A DNA stretch of 6,266 bases from an uncultured Erysipelotrichaceae bacterium (GTDB taxonomy: Bacteria > Bacillota_I > Bacilli_A > Erysipelotrichales > Erysipelotrichaceae). Under the pieces are notes generated by a model. It was not told where the DNA came from. It saw only the letters and a list, made by a program, of their open reading frames with translations, and searched no databases. Below, piece after piece: positions 1-5,651 of this stretch. The stretch spans positions 1-6,266 of the forward strand of contig CACZNO010000027.1 in assembly GCA_902782505.1 (NCBI GenBank), given 5' to 3'. Position numbers and translations under genes: made by a program. Numbering within the stretch: position 1 is the stretch's first letter; every line of letters starts with the position of its first letter.

Positions 1-1
1 C

Positions 2-886
2 AAGCATGCCTTAGAAAACCATCTCCCGGTTGTCGCGCTGGAAAGCACGATCCTGAGCCACGGAATGCCGTATCCGGAAAATCTGGCCTTTGCGGCGGAA
101 GTAGAAAAAGTCGTCCGTGCGGAAGGTGCCGTACCGGCGACCTGCGCCATTCTGAACGGCCGCGTCAAAGTGGGCGTGACGCCGGAAGAACTCGAAGTCT
201 TATGCCGTGCGGATCATATCGGGAAAGTATCCCGCCGTGATTTCGCCATCTACATCGCAGAAAAGAAAAACGGCGCAACCACCGTCGCGACAACGATGAT
301 GATTGCGGCAATGGCCGGCATCAAAGTCTTCGCAACCGGCGGCATCGGCGGCGTACACCGTCACGGGGAAGTCACGATGGACATCTCCGCGGACCTTCAG
401 GAACTCGCGAATACGCCGGTCATGGTCGTATGCGCCGGCGCCAAACAGATTCTCGATATCGGAAGAACTCTGGAATATCTGGAAACAATGGGCGTTCCGG
501 TTATCGGAAACGGAACCGATGATTTCCCGGCGTTCTTCTGCCGCAAGAGCGGTTATAAACTGGATTATGCGGCGAAAGACGAAGAGGAAATCGCGAAAAT
601 TGCCTACACCAAGTGGGATCTCGGCTTAAAAGGCGGCGTCTTAGTCGGAAATCCGATTCCGGAAGAATACGGCATGGACAACGTCTATATGGAGGGCGTC
701 ATTGAAGAAGCTTTAAAAGCCGCGGACGAAAAAGGCGTACGCGGAAAAGACATCACCCCGTTCTTACTGGCGAAAGTCAAGGAACTGACCGGCGACGCGT
801 CCTTCAACGCGAATGTGAAGCTTGCGCTCAACAACGCGAAAGCCGCGGCAAAAATCGCGTCCTTCCTGTCGAAAGCGGAAAACTAG
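2..886 (+). CDS. psuG: Pseudouridine-5'-phosphate glycosidase, 5' end cut off by window
   Basis: This enzyme cleaves the C-C glycosidic bond of pseudouridine 5'-phosphate to uracil and ribose 5-phosphate in the cytosol, a step of pseudouridine salvage that usually partners the kinase PsuK. The reading frame is open to the left edge, so the start lies outside; from memory of the E. coli enzyme about 17 N-terminal residues are missing. Numbering from base 2, the catalytic-site residues known from the E. coli protein are present: Glu14 in VALESTI (E. coli Glu31), Lys75 in KVSRRD (Lys93), His119 in GGIGGVHR (His137), the metal-binding Asp131 in DISADLQEL (Asp149), and the Asn-Asn-Ala motif at 277-279. 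The signatures KNGATTVA, VCAGAK and NPIPEEYGM also match the family. It ends in TAG without frameshift and looks functional. No psuK is visible; it could lie upstream. The identification is very secure. Confidence 0.97.
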   Translation, partial: KHALENHLPVVALESTILSHGMPYPENLAFAAEVEKVVRAEGAVPATCAILNGRVKVGVTPEELEVLCRADHIGKVSRRDFAIYIAEKKNGATTVATTMMIAAMAGIKVFATGGIGGVHRHGEVTMDISADLQELANTPVMVVCAGAKQILDIGRTLEYLETMGVPVIGNGTDDFPAFFCRKSGYKLDYAAKDEEEIAKIAYTKWDLGLKGGVLVGNPIPEEYGMDNVYMEGVIEEALKAADEKGVRGKDITPFLLAKVKELTGDASFNANVKLALNNAKAAAKIASFLSKAEN

Positions 887-897
887 CCGCCTGACCA

Positions 898-926
898 TTG
901 CATAAACCTGCATAATTGCGTATGTT
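898..926 (+). promoter_or_regulatory. Weak promoter candidate before the 45-codon gene
   Basis: TTGCAT at 898-903 and TATGTT at 921-926 are 17 bases apart, the usual sigma-A spacing. A transcript from here would begin around 933, almost on top of the ribosome-binding site, which is unusually short for a leader. Readthrough from psuG is therefore an equally good explanation for expression of the small gene. The stretch also holds two direct copies of TGCATAA at 899-905 and 909-915, exactly one helical turn apart. Confidence 0.3.
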
Positions 927-932
927 AAACTG

Positions 933-940
933 TAAGGAGG
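933..940 (+). promoter_or_regulatory. Strong ribosome-binding site of the 45-codon gene
   Basis: TAAGGAGG is an eight-base near-perfect match to the anti-Shine-Dalgarno sequence. It ends 7 bases before the ATG at 948, the optimal distance. It is the main reason to believe that the very short reading frame behind it is translated. Confidence 0.85.
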
Positions 941-947
941 AATACGT

Positions 948-1085
948 ATGCCGAAACCGTTGACCAGCCAATTACCGAAACCTTTGCCGCAGAAAGGCAC
1001 CGTCAAACCCGGAACTCCCGCAAAACCGCTTCCGGCCGATCCGACGAAAAAACCCGCAGGCAAAGGCGGCGGCGGACACTTCTAA
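948..1085 (+). CDS. Unknown 45-residue Pro/Lys/Gly-rich small protein
   Basis: I do not recognise this protein. It starts at an ATG placed 7 bases after TAAGGAGG and ends at TAA 13 bases before the hairpin terminator, 61 bases after the psuG stop on the same strand. The product is strongly basic (eight Lys, one Asp) and rich in proline, with three spaced KPL copies at residues 3-5, 11-13 and 26-28, the last two followed by Pro. It closes with the tail GKGGGGHF. It has no Cys, Trp or Tyr, no hydrophobic stretch, and no signal peptide or membrane segment, so it should be disordered and cytosolic, perhaps binding RNA, DNA or a surface by charge. The near-perfect ribosome-binding site and the tight fit between psuG and the terminator support a real gene. 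A leader peptide or a secreted basic peptide made without a Sec signal are alternatives without direct support. Confidence 0.72.
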   Translation: MPKPLTSQLPKPLPQKGTVKPGTPAKPLPADPTKKPAGKGGGGHF

Positions 1086-1098
1086 ACCACGGAATACA

Positions 1099-1130
1099 AA
1101 AACAGCGAAGAATCATATCTTCGCTGTTTT
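1099..1130. terminator. Bidirectional intrinsic terminator between convergent units
   Basis: A perfect 13-bp inverted repeat (AAAACAGCGAAGA at 1099-1111, TCTTCGCTGTTTT at 1118-1130) encloses the six-base loop 1112-1117. On the + strand it runs into TTTTCTTTCTTTT and on the minus strand into TTTTTGTATT, so it has a U-tract in both directions. It closes the psuG/small-protein unit 13 bases after the small gene, and the four-gene minus-strand operon 7 bases after the zinc-ribbon gene. Confidence 0.93.
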
Positions 1131-1137
1131 CTTTCTT

Positions 1138-2643
1138 TTACTTTTTCGGAATTTCCTTCCAGTCCAGCTGATTCAGGATATCATCGTCAGGCGCGTTTCC
1201 GGATATTCCGTACACATCCCCATAGGCATCTTGGTACACGTGATCCGCCGCTGTCGAGACCTCCGCATAAGAACCATCGGTTTCCTGATAGGAATCCACC
1301 CCGCGGACTGCCTCGGAATAGGATTCGCTGATCCGGGAATCAGAATCCATCTTTTTCTTCCAGGAATCCATCAAGCCCGCGGAAGCCTGTGCCGCGTTAC
1401 GGGAGATCATCCGGGAAGTTTCCATCTGCATTCTCTGTAACTCGAGTTGTTTCTGACGGACCAAAGCCTGGTTTTGCGAGGCTTCTTCGCGGATCGCCTG
1501 CAGTTTCCCGCGGATCGCGTCCGTCTCATACCGGGCTAAGGAAGGATCCGGACGGATACTTGAGACAAACCTCGCGAACACCGCGGAAGCCTCCGCCTCT
1601 TTTTCCGCGAAACACATACAATAATACGTCCGCTCCGCGCCGTAAAGCACGTGGTCCACCCGCTTGCCGTACTCTTTCGCGTGTCCGAACGGAACCGGCC
1701 CTTCTTCCCGCGGTTCTTCTCTCACGGGCGCCGGTTCTTCCTTCACGGAAGCTTCTTTCCGGTCCCGCAGCATCTTGCCGAGCAGGCCGCCTTTCATCCA
1801 GTCGCCGGCAGTCATTTTTTCTTTACCGCTGAAAACGGCAGACGCGGTCTTTCGGAATTCGGACGCGGACGGGAGTTCCTTTCCGGTGGATTTCTCAATG
1901 GCGCCCCTGATGTTTTCCATAGCTTTTCCGGCTTTTGCGGAGAGATCGTTCAGAAATGCCGGACCGTACACCAGTTCCGCGCCTTCATAATCACAACCCG
2001 CCAAAATGATCACCGGATGATTATTCAGAGTACCGGTGTACTTATACAATACCGGTTCCGCGATCCGGCTTACCGGCTGTCCGGTCATCTCCAGGAACGC
2101 TCCGTATTGACGGATGTTGCGATCCAGAAGCGCTTGGGCATTTTCCGGGTGATTCGATAATATGCTGGGCAGTTTCCCTGTTGATTTAAGCGTCAAAGAG
2201 ATCCCGGAAGTCTTCTCCGCGAAATTCCGCACGAAACTCTCGGGATCCGCAAATTTCTGATAACCGTTTTCGGTATGATTGCGAACCAGTGTGCGGATCG
2301 TCGTCAGGAATATATTCCGGATATCGTGATAGATCTCTCTGGAAGAGGACTGCATGTAGACGGTATGATCCGAAGAAACAGCGTCAATGCACGCGGTACA
2401 CGGAACCATCTCCGACTGCCACGTGCGGGAAATGACCGCGCTTAACTCGTAATCGGCCGGAATCACCGCAGACGCGGCCGTCTGACCCTCCGGTGTGATA
2501 AAAGATCTTTCCTTTGTTACCTTCTCTCCTTCATAGGATATGCGGATGCTGGCCTTACAATGCGGGCATTGCGTGATTTCCGTGTTTTCGTACGCGTTCA
2601 GCGCGCCTCCGCATTGCGGACAGATGTAGGCGTTTAGTCGCAT
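1138..2643 (-). CDS. Uncharacterised zinc-ribbon protein, 501 residues
   Basis: The N-terminus carries a zinc ribbon with paired cysteines Cys8/Cys11 (CPQC) and Cys26/Cys29 (CPHC). A mixed globular region follows (about 58-275), containing a further Cys82/Cys85 pair (PCTAC). Then come a charged Pro/Glu linker (about 293-318), a second globular segment with Cys342/Cys344, a helical coiled-coil-like stretch rich in Gln, Glu, Lys and Arg (about 375-415), and a Tyr/Asp-rich C-terminus (440-501) with RGVDSY and a late Asp-Trp. No signal peptide or membrane segment is visible, so it should be cytosolic. From memory, the order zinc ribbon, 'SSD/SPDG' segment, 'RGV..Y' tail resembles poorly characterised Firmicutes zinc-ribbon proteins; I cannot name the family. 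It is the last gene of the four-gene operon, 9 bases after the lipoprotein gene. Its ribosome-binding site AAGGAG overlaps the stop codon of that gene, which suggests translational coupling. No enzymatic motif is apparent; a structural, scaffold or regulatory role is only a guess. Confidence 0.88.
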   Translation of the reverse strand: MRLNAYICPQCGGALNAYENTEITQCPHCKASIRISYEGEKVTKERSFITPEGQTAASAVIPADYELSAVISRTWQSEMVPCTACIDAVSSDHTVYMQSSSREIYHDIRNIFLTTIRTLVRNHTENGYQKFADPESFVRNFAEKTSGISLTLKSTGKLPSILSNHPENAQALLDRNIRQYGAFLEMTGQPVSRIAEPVLYKYTGTLNNHPVIILAGCDYEGAELVYGPAFLNDLSAKAGKAMENIRGAIEKSTGKELPSASEFRKTASAVFSGKEKMTAGDWMKGGLLGKMLRDRKEASVKEEPAPVREEPREEGPVPFGHAKEYGKRVDHVLYGAERTYYCMCFAEKEAEASAVFARFVSSIRPDPSLARYETDAIRGKLQAIREEASQNQALVRQKQLELQRMQMETSRMISRNAAQASAGLMDSWKKKMDSDSRISESYSEAVRGVDSYQETDGSYAEVSTAADHVYQDAYGDVYGISGNAPDDDILNQLDWKEIPKK

Positions 2644-2648
2644 GATTT

Positions 2649-2654
2649 CTCCTT
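2649..2654 (-). promoter_or_regulatory. Ribosome-binding site overlapping the upstream stop codon
   Basis: AAGGAG, 5 bases before the ATG of the zinc-ribbon gene, shares bases with the TAA stop of the lipoprotein gene (TAAGGAG). Ribosomes ending the upstream gene would sit on the initiation site of the next. Confidence 0.8.
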
Positions 2655-3513
2655 ACTCTGTGTCTTTTGTCGGTTCTTTTTTGTTTTTGCGCTTTCTCCA
2701 AAGATTGGTCACGGGCTTTCTTAATACCAGCGCCAGGATCACCAGAATTACAATCAGCGGCAGCGCGTAGATCAGCCATACGATAAAGCTTTCGGTGTTG
2801 TCGAGGAAGGTGCTCCAGGAACCGCTGAACGCGTTGCCCAGACGCTGCACAAACGAGGTCTCAGAGTACGTCTGTACCTCTCTTAACGTCAGGGTAATCG
2901 TGGAATACCGTACATCCGCGTCCATATGGTTTTTGTACTGGTTCAATTTGGTCAGGCGCAGCTCGACTTCACTGAGACGCTGTTCCAAAAGAATAATATC
3001 TTCCAGCGTCGATGCCGTTTCCAGCAGTTCCAACAACCGTGCGTGCTGGGTATTCAGCGCGGCGATTTCCAGTTCGTTATTGTTGTAGGCTTCCGTGATG
3101 TTGTCGACATTCGTGGAAATCTCCTGCACGCTGCCGGAACTGTTCCGCAGGGCGTTCAGGAAATCGTCAAAGTGTTCCGCCGGCACCCGCAAGACCAGAT
3201 ACAGCGTTCTTCTGCCGGATCCGCCGCTGGATTCATCGGTGCTCTGCGTTACAGCCTTGTATTGCCGGGTGAGATCCGTCAATTCCGCACTGGTCTTGTC
3301 ATAGTCCTTTGTTTCCAGAAACACGGAACCCGTATATACTAATTTTTCCTCGCCCGGCTCCCCCGTATCGTAACCGCCGTCTTTTTCATAATCCGGCGCA
3401 TAGTTGCTGGGGGCCGGATTGATTCCCGGTTCGTAATAGTCTTCAGATTTTTTGCCTCCTGAGCATCCGCTTATAAGAAGCAGGCACATTAAGATTGCCA
3501 ATATTTTTTTCAT
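2653..3513 (-). CDS. DUF4349-type lipoprotein with C-terminal membrane anchor
   Basis: The 286-residue product begins with a lipoprotein signal peptide (Lys2-Lys3, hydrophobic core, lipobox LISG with lipidated Cys17). A low-complexity linker rich in Gly, Pro, Tyr and Asp (18-55) follows. Next is the DUF4349-like domain: the strand VYTGSVFLET (59-68), LYLVLRVPAEHFDDFLNAL (104-122), DNITEAYNN (137-145) and a long coiled coil with TLEDIILLEQRLSEVE (169-184), ending in YSTITLTLRE (203-212). A transmembrane helix lies at about 243-264, followed by a Lys/Arg-rich tail, so the protein is outside the membrane with its tail inside. The ATG at 3513 is preferred over the one at 3537: GGAGG lies 9 bases before it and the signal peptide begins exactly there, whereas the longer form would contain the ribosome-binding site and add a charged MNKRRNYV prefix. 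The gene sits 16 bases after the stalk-protein gene and 9 before the zinc-ribbon gene. The function of DUF4349 proteins is not established; an envelope role is inferred. Confidence 0.92.
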   Translation of the reverse strand: MKKILAILMCLLLISGCSGGKKSEDYYEPGINPAPSNYAPDYEKDGGYDTGEPGEEKLVYTGSVFLETKDYDKTSAELTDLTRQYKAVTQSTDESSGGSGRRTLYLVLRVPAEHFDDFLNALRNSSGSVQEISTNVDNITEAYNNNELEIAALNTQHARLLELLETASTLEDIILLEQRLSEVELRLTKLNQYKNHMDADVRYSTITLTLREVQTYSETSFVQRLGNAFSGSWSTFLDNTESFIVWLIYALPLIVILVILALVLRKPVTNLWRKRKNKKEPTKDTE

Positions 3514-3522
3514 CACGTAATT

Positions 3523-3527
3523 CCTCC
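3523..3527 (-). promoter_or_regulatory. Ribosome-binding site that sets the lipoprotein start
   Basis: GGAGG lies 9 bases before ATG 3513 and 6 before an in-frame GTG at 3516. It lies inside the reading frame that would begin at ATG 3537, a start which overlaps the stop of the previous gene and has no good site of its own. It therefore argues for the shorter protein. Confidence 0.75.
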
Positions 3528-3529
3528 GT

Positions 3530-4621
3530 TTATTCATTTGCGTTCCATTTCCGCATGAAATTCTTGTTCATTCCGTCCACGATGAGCGATTCCCCGTCTT
3601 CGTCGATCAGACGGTACACCCATAAGTTTTCCGTCTCATAGGAATGCGTTGAACTCGGTCCGGTCTGGATCTTGATATACATCTTCGTACCGTCCCCGAT
3701 CTTCGCCAGCACTTCCGAGCCGTGTTCTTCAAAGGTATACGGAAGCGTGTATTCCGCCCAATCGGCGCTCATGGTACTGGCAATCAAAAGGTTGACCGTC
3801 CCGTCTTCCGAGAACACCATGTACGACATACAGACATAGTATCCTTCGTCTTCGCGGAACATATGCCACTCGTGCTCCCATTCACCGACGATCGTTTCCT
3901 TGAAACTGCGGTGATACAGCGGTTTGATGTTCGTCAAATCGAAGGCCACGGAACTCGGAGTAAACTCCTTGGTTCCGTACGCGTCTTTCCCTATATGGTC
4001 CTGCAGGAGCAGTTTTTCATCCTGGTACACCGTGAAAGCGTCGATATTACTCCACATGAGCGATGTATTGTCGTAGAACGTCGTACCCTGTCCGTGATAC
4101 CGGTAATCGTTTCCTGATTTTTCCCAATACAGCAATACGAAGATTTTCCCGTTGGTCCAATACCCGGTGCCATCCTCAAAGAATTCGTACCATTGCTGGC
4201 CGTCGCTCCATTGTCCGAGGATGCTGTACTCTATGACCGGTACCGGTTCCGGTCCGGGGGTCGGTTCCGGTCCGGGCGTCGGTCCCGGCCAGGGCTCCGG
4301 CCCCGGCGTCGGATCCACATGCGGAGGCAGGGATCCCTGACCGTGCAGCATCGTCTTAAACGGACCTAACGTCATGATGACCATCATCGACGCCGCCGCG
4401 TAGAACATGATATTCCGGAAAAATCTCTTCGTTTTTGTCACAGAAGATACAGGAAAACTCCCCGGTTCCGTGAATTCGGGACCCGGAGCGGTTTCTTCCG
4501 GCGCCGGTTCCTCCCGCGGAAGAAAATCCTCTTCCAAAAGCGGTCGGTCCTCTTCCCCTACATAGGGAAACTCTTCCGGCGGCAGATGAAATTCACTGTT
4601 TCTGCTGTCGGTTTGATTCAT
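3530..4621 (-). CDS. Single-pass membrane protein, Pro-rich stalk and two lipocalin-like repeats
   Basis: The 363-residue protein has four parts. Residues 1-63 form a very acidic, Glu/Pro-rich cytosolic segment. A Lys/Arg-flanked transmembrane helix follows (about 67-86, no cleavage site or lipobox), giving an N-in, C-out topology. A proline stalk (about 99-129) contains three TPGPEP units at 105-110, 115-120 and 121-126. The remainder is an extracytoplasmic beta-rich region with two similar modules: ILGQW (134-138) with FFEDGTG (147-153), and IVGEW (244-248) with FSEDGTV (270-276). The pattern G-x-W followed by F-x-x-D-G-T is seen in lipocalin-like domains of secreted Firmicutes proteins; I infer that fold from motifs only. 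The gene lies 15 bases after the MscS gene, whose stop codon nearly touches its GGAGG site, and 16 bases before the lipoprotein gene. The ligand and function are unknown. The acidic N-terminus could contact a cytosolic partner. Confidence 0.88.
   Translation of the reverse strand: MNQTDSRNSEFHLPPEEFPYVGEEDRPLLEEDFLPREEPAPEETAPGPEFTEPGSFPVSSVTKTKRFFRNIMFYAAASMMVIMTLGPFKTMLHGQGSLPPHVDPTPGPEPWPGPTPGPEPTPGPEPVPVIEYSILGQWSDGQQWYEFFEDGTGYWTNGKIFVLLYWEKSGNDYRYHGQGTTFYDNTSLMWSNIDAFTVYQDEKLLLQDHIGKDAYGTKEFTPSSVAFDLTNIKPLYHRSFKETIVGEWEHEWHMFREDEGYYVCMSYMVFSEDGTVNLLIASTMSADWAEYTLPYTFEEHGSEVLAKIGDGTKMYIKIQTGPSSTHSYETENLWVYRLIDEDGESLIVDGMNKNFMRKWNANE
4244..4309 (-). repeat. Short tandem repeat coding the proline stalk
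   Basis: The DNA at 4245-4262 and 4263-4280 is an 18-base unit repeated with one mismatch, followed by diverged copies to 4309. Each unit encodes six residues of the TPGPEP type. The copies differ mostly at silent positions. Such GC-rich tandem repeats can change copy number by slippage, which would alter stalk length in six-residue steps without breaking the frame. Confidence 0.85.
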
Positions 4622-4629
4622 GAGATTTT

Positions 4630-4634
4630 CCTCC
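4630..4634 (-). promoter_or_regulatory. Ribosome-binding site of the stalk-protein gene
   Basis: GGAGG ends 8 bases before the ATG at 4621. It begins two bases after the TAA of the MscS gene, so translation of the two genes is probably coupled. Confidence 0.8.
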
Positions 4635-4636
4635 GG

Positions 4637-5533
4637 TTAGTCCTGATGTACATCCAGCTGCGGGAACGGAACTTCCACGCCCGCGTTACGCATGCTTAAG
4701 AACAGTTCCCGGTTCAGAATTCTTCCGCCGGAATAGATGTTCTTATCATCAACTTCGACGACGAATTTCAGCACTACGGACGAATCCGCCAGCTGATCCA
4801 CGCCGAGGTATACCGGTTTGGACAACATCACATCCGTATGACGCGCGTAGATATCTTCCATCATCTTCGGGATCTTCAGCTCCAGCGCTTCCAGATCAGT
4901 CGCATACGGAATTCCGATCACGCTGACCGCACGGCTGGAATGATCCGAACGGTTCAGAATGTTGGTCATTGCGGAATTGTTGACGATCTTGACGTTTCCT
5001 CCCGCATCTTCCAGGCAGGTCGTACGGATCCCGATGCTGGTGACTTTACCGCGGAATCCTCCGACTTCAATGTAGTCACCGATATTGTACTGATTCTCGA
5101 AAATCATGAAGATTCCGGTTACCATATCCGCAATTAAGCTGTTGGCGCCGAACCCGACAACCAGGGCGACAATTCCCAAGCCTGCGACGATCGTTCCGAC
5201 ATCCGCGCCGAGGATCGATAATCCCCAGCACAGGATCAGCACGGCCGTAATGTAGCGGATCGCGTTGCCGGCGATGCTCAAGACGGTTCCGAAGCGCTTG
5301 TTGTTCGTCTTGATCAGACTCAGAATCAACAGAACCAGATTTTCAATCACCAGTACGATTGCGGCCATCAAAATCACCCGCAGGATTGCGCTGAAGCTCA
5401 CTTTCAGGTTCGCAAACGCATTTCCGAACGAGGAAAATACTTTGGTCGCCAATCCCAGGCCGATCAGCGCTGCGCACAAAACCAAATAAATCACGATTTT
5501 TTTGATGACTTTTCCTGTATCAAAACTCTTCAT
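4637..5533 (-). CDS. MscS-family small-conductance mechanosensitive channel
   Basis: MscS channels are homoheptamers in the cytoplasmic membrane that open under membrane tension and release solutes on hypo-osmotic shock. The 298-residue product has hydrophobic helices at about 12-30, 47-73 and 85-108, then the pore-lining helix at about 110-145, rich in Gly and Ala (GTIVAGLGIVALVVGFGANS) and running into the family block ADMVTGIFMIFENQYNIGDYI. The soluble beta domain (VGGFRGKVTSIGIRTT, then IVNNSAM at 184-190) and a C-terminal domain ending in VEVPFPQLDVH (286-296) complete the family layout. Length fits compact MscS/YkuT-type channels. The ATG at 5533 is chosen because AAGGAGG lies 8 bases before it; the upstream ATG at 5557 would place that site inside the coding region. 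It is the first gene of the four-gene operon, 15 bases before the stalk-protein gene. No truncation or missing family block is visible. Confidence 0.97.
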   Translation of the reverse strand: MKSFDTGKVIKKIVIYLVLCAALIGLGLATKVFSSFGNAFANLKVSFSAILRVILMAAIVLVIENLVLLILSLIKTNNKRFGTVLSIAGNAIRYITAVLILCWGLSILGADVGTIVAGLGIVALVVGFGANSLIADMVTGIFMIFENQYNIGDYIEVGGFRGKVTSIGIRTTCLEDAGGNVKIVNNSAMTNILNRSDHSSRAVSVIGIPYATDLEALELKIPKMMEDIYARHTDVMLSKPVYLGVDQLADSSVVLKFVVEVDDKNIYSGGRILNRELFLSMRNAGVEVPFPQLDVHQD

Positions 5534-5538
5534 GGGGT

Positions 5539-5548
5539 CCTCCTCCTT
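5539..5548 (-). promoter_or_regulatory. Ribosome-binding site that sets the mscS start
   Basis: AAGGAGGAGG contains the consensus AAGGAGG at 5542-5548, ending 8 bases before the ATG at 5533. It falls downstream of the alternative ATG at 5557 and so supports the shorter 298-residue protein. Confidence 0.85.
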
Positions 5549-5584
5549 TGTATACATTAGGATGATTCGTTATCTCTATACATT
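5549..5584 (-). repeat. Direct repeat AATGTATA in the operon leader
   Basis: Two copies of the octamer AATGTATA (minus strand; 5551-5558 and 5577-5584) lie 26 bases apart, centre to centre. They fall between the -10 candidate and the mscS start codon. The proximal copy overlaps the perfect palindrome TGTATACA at 5549-5556. This could be an operator, but A/T-rich leaders often contain such matches by chance. Confidence 0.35.
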
Positions 5585-5588
5585 TTTT

Positions 5589-5597
5589 ATCATAACA
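5589..5597 (-). promoter_or_regulatory. Extended -10 promoter candidate of the four-gene operon
   Basis: TGTTATGAT on the minus strand is an extended -10 element (TG, one base, TATGAT, 5 of 6 to consensus). The predicted transcript starts near 5582, giving a leader of about 50 bases. The -35 region, 17 bases upstream, is TTTTTC inside the U-tract of the preceding terminator and is a poor match, which is tolerated in extended -10 promoters. It is the best candidate in the 118-base gap. Confidence 0.5.
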
Positions 5598-5610
5598 TGA
5601 TTCCCGCCAT

Positions 5611-5644
5611 AGAAAAAAGACCCTTCGCCCTATTGCGAAGAGTC
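5611..5644 (-). terminator. Intrinsic terminator of the AlaX-like gene
   Basis: On the minus strand, GACTCTTCGC (5644-5635) pairs with GCGAAGGGTC (5628-5619) as a 10-bp stem with one G-U pair and a six-base loop. It is followed directly by TTTTTTCT (5618-5611). It begins 7 bases after the stop codon and separates this gene from the mscS operon. Confidence 0.92.
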
Positions 5645-5651
5645 CTGTCTG

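Noticed and set aside
887..947. Riboswitch or structured RNA between psuG and the small gene
   Set aside because: The gap is only 61 bases and shows no stable hairpin or known aptamer pattern.
764..1063. 99-codon minus-strand reading frame across the end of psuG and the small gene
   Set aside because: It lies antisense to two better supported genes, has no good ribosome-binding site and encodes low-complexity Gly/Phe/Val sequence.
1389..2160. Several + strand reading frames of 108 to 169 codons inside the zinc-ribbon gene
   Set aside because: They are antisense shadows of a gene with clear motifs and an RBS; their Arg/Ser/Pro-rich products look like reverse reads of biased codons.
2795..4340. 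+ strand reading frames antisense to the lipoprotein and stalk-protein genes
   Set aside because: Cys/Ser/Arg-rich or repeat-derived products without initiation signals; explained by the minus-strand genes.
4838..5489. + strand reading frames antisense to the MscS gene
   Set aside because: The minus-strand frame is an unmistakable MscS protein; these are shadows.
1099..5644. Shared TCTTCGC/GCGAAG core in both terminator stems as a possible dispersed repeat
   Set aside because: Only six to eight bases are shared and the flanks differ, so chance is the simplest explanation.
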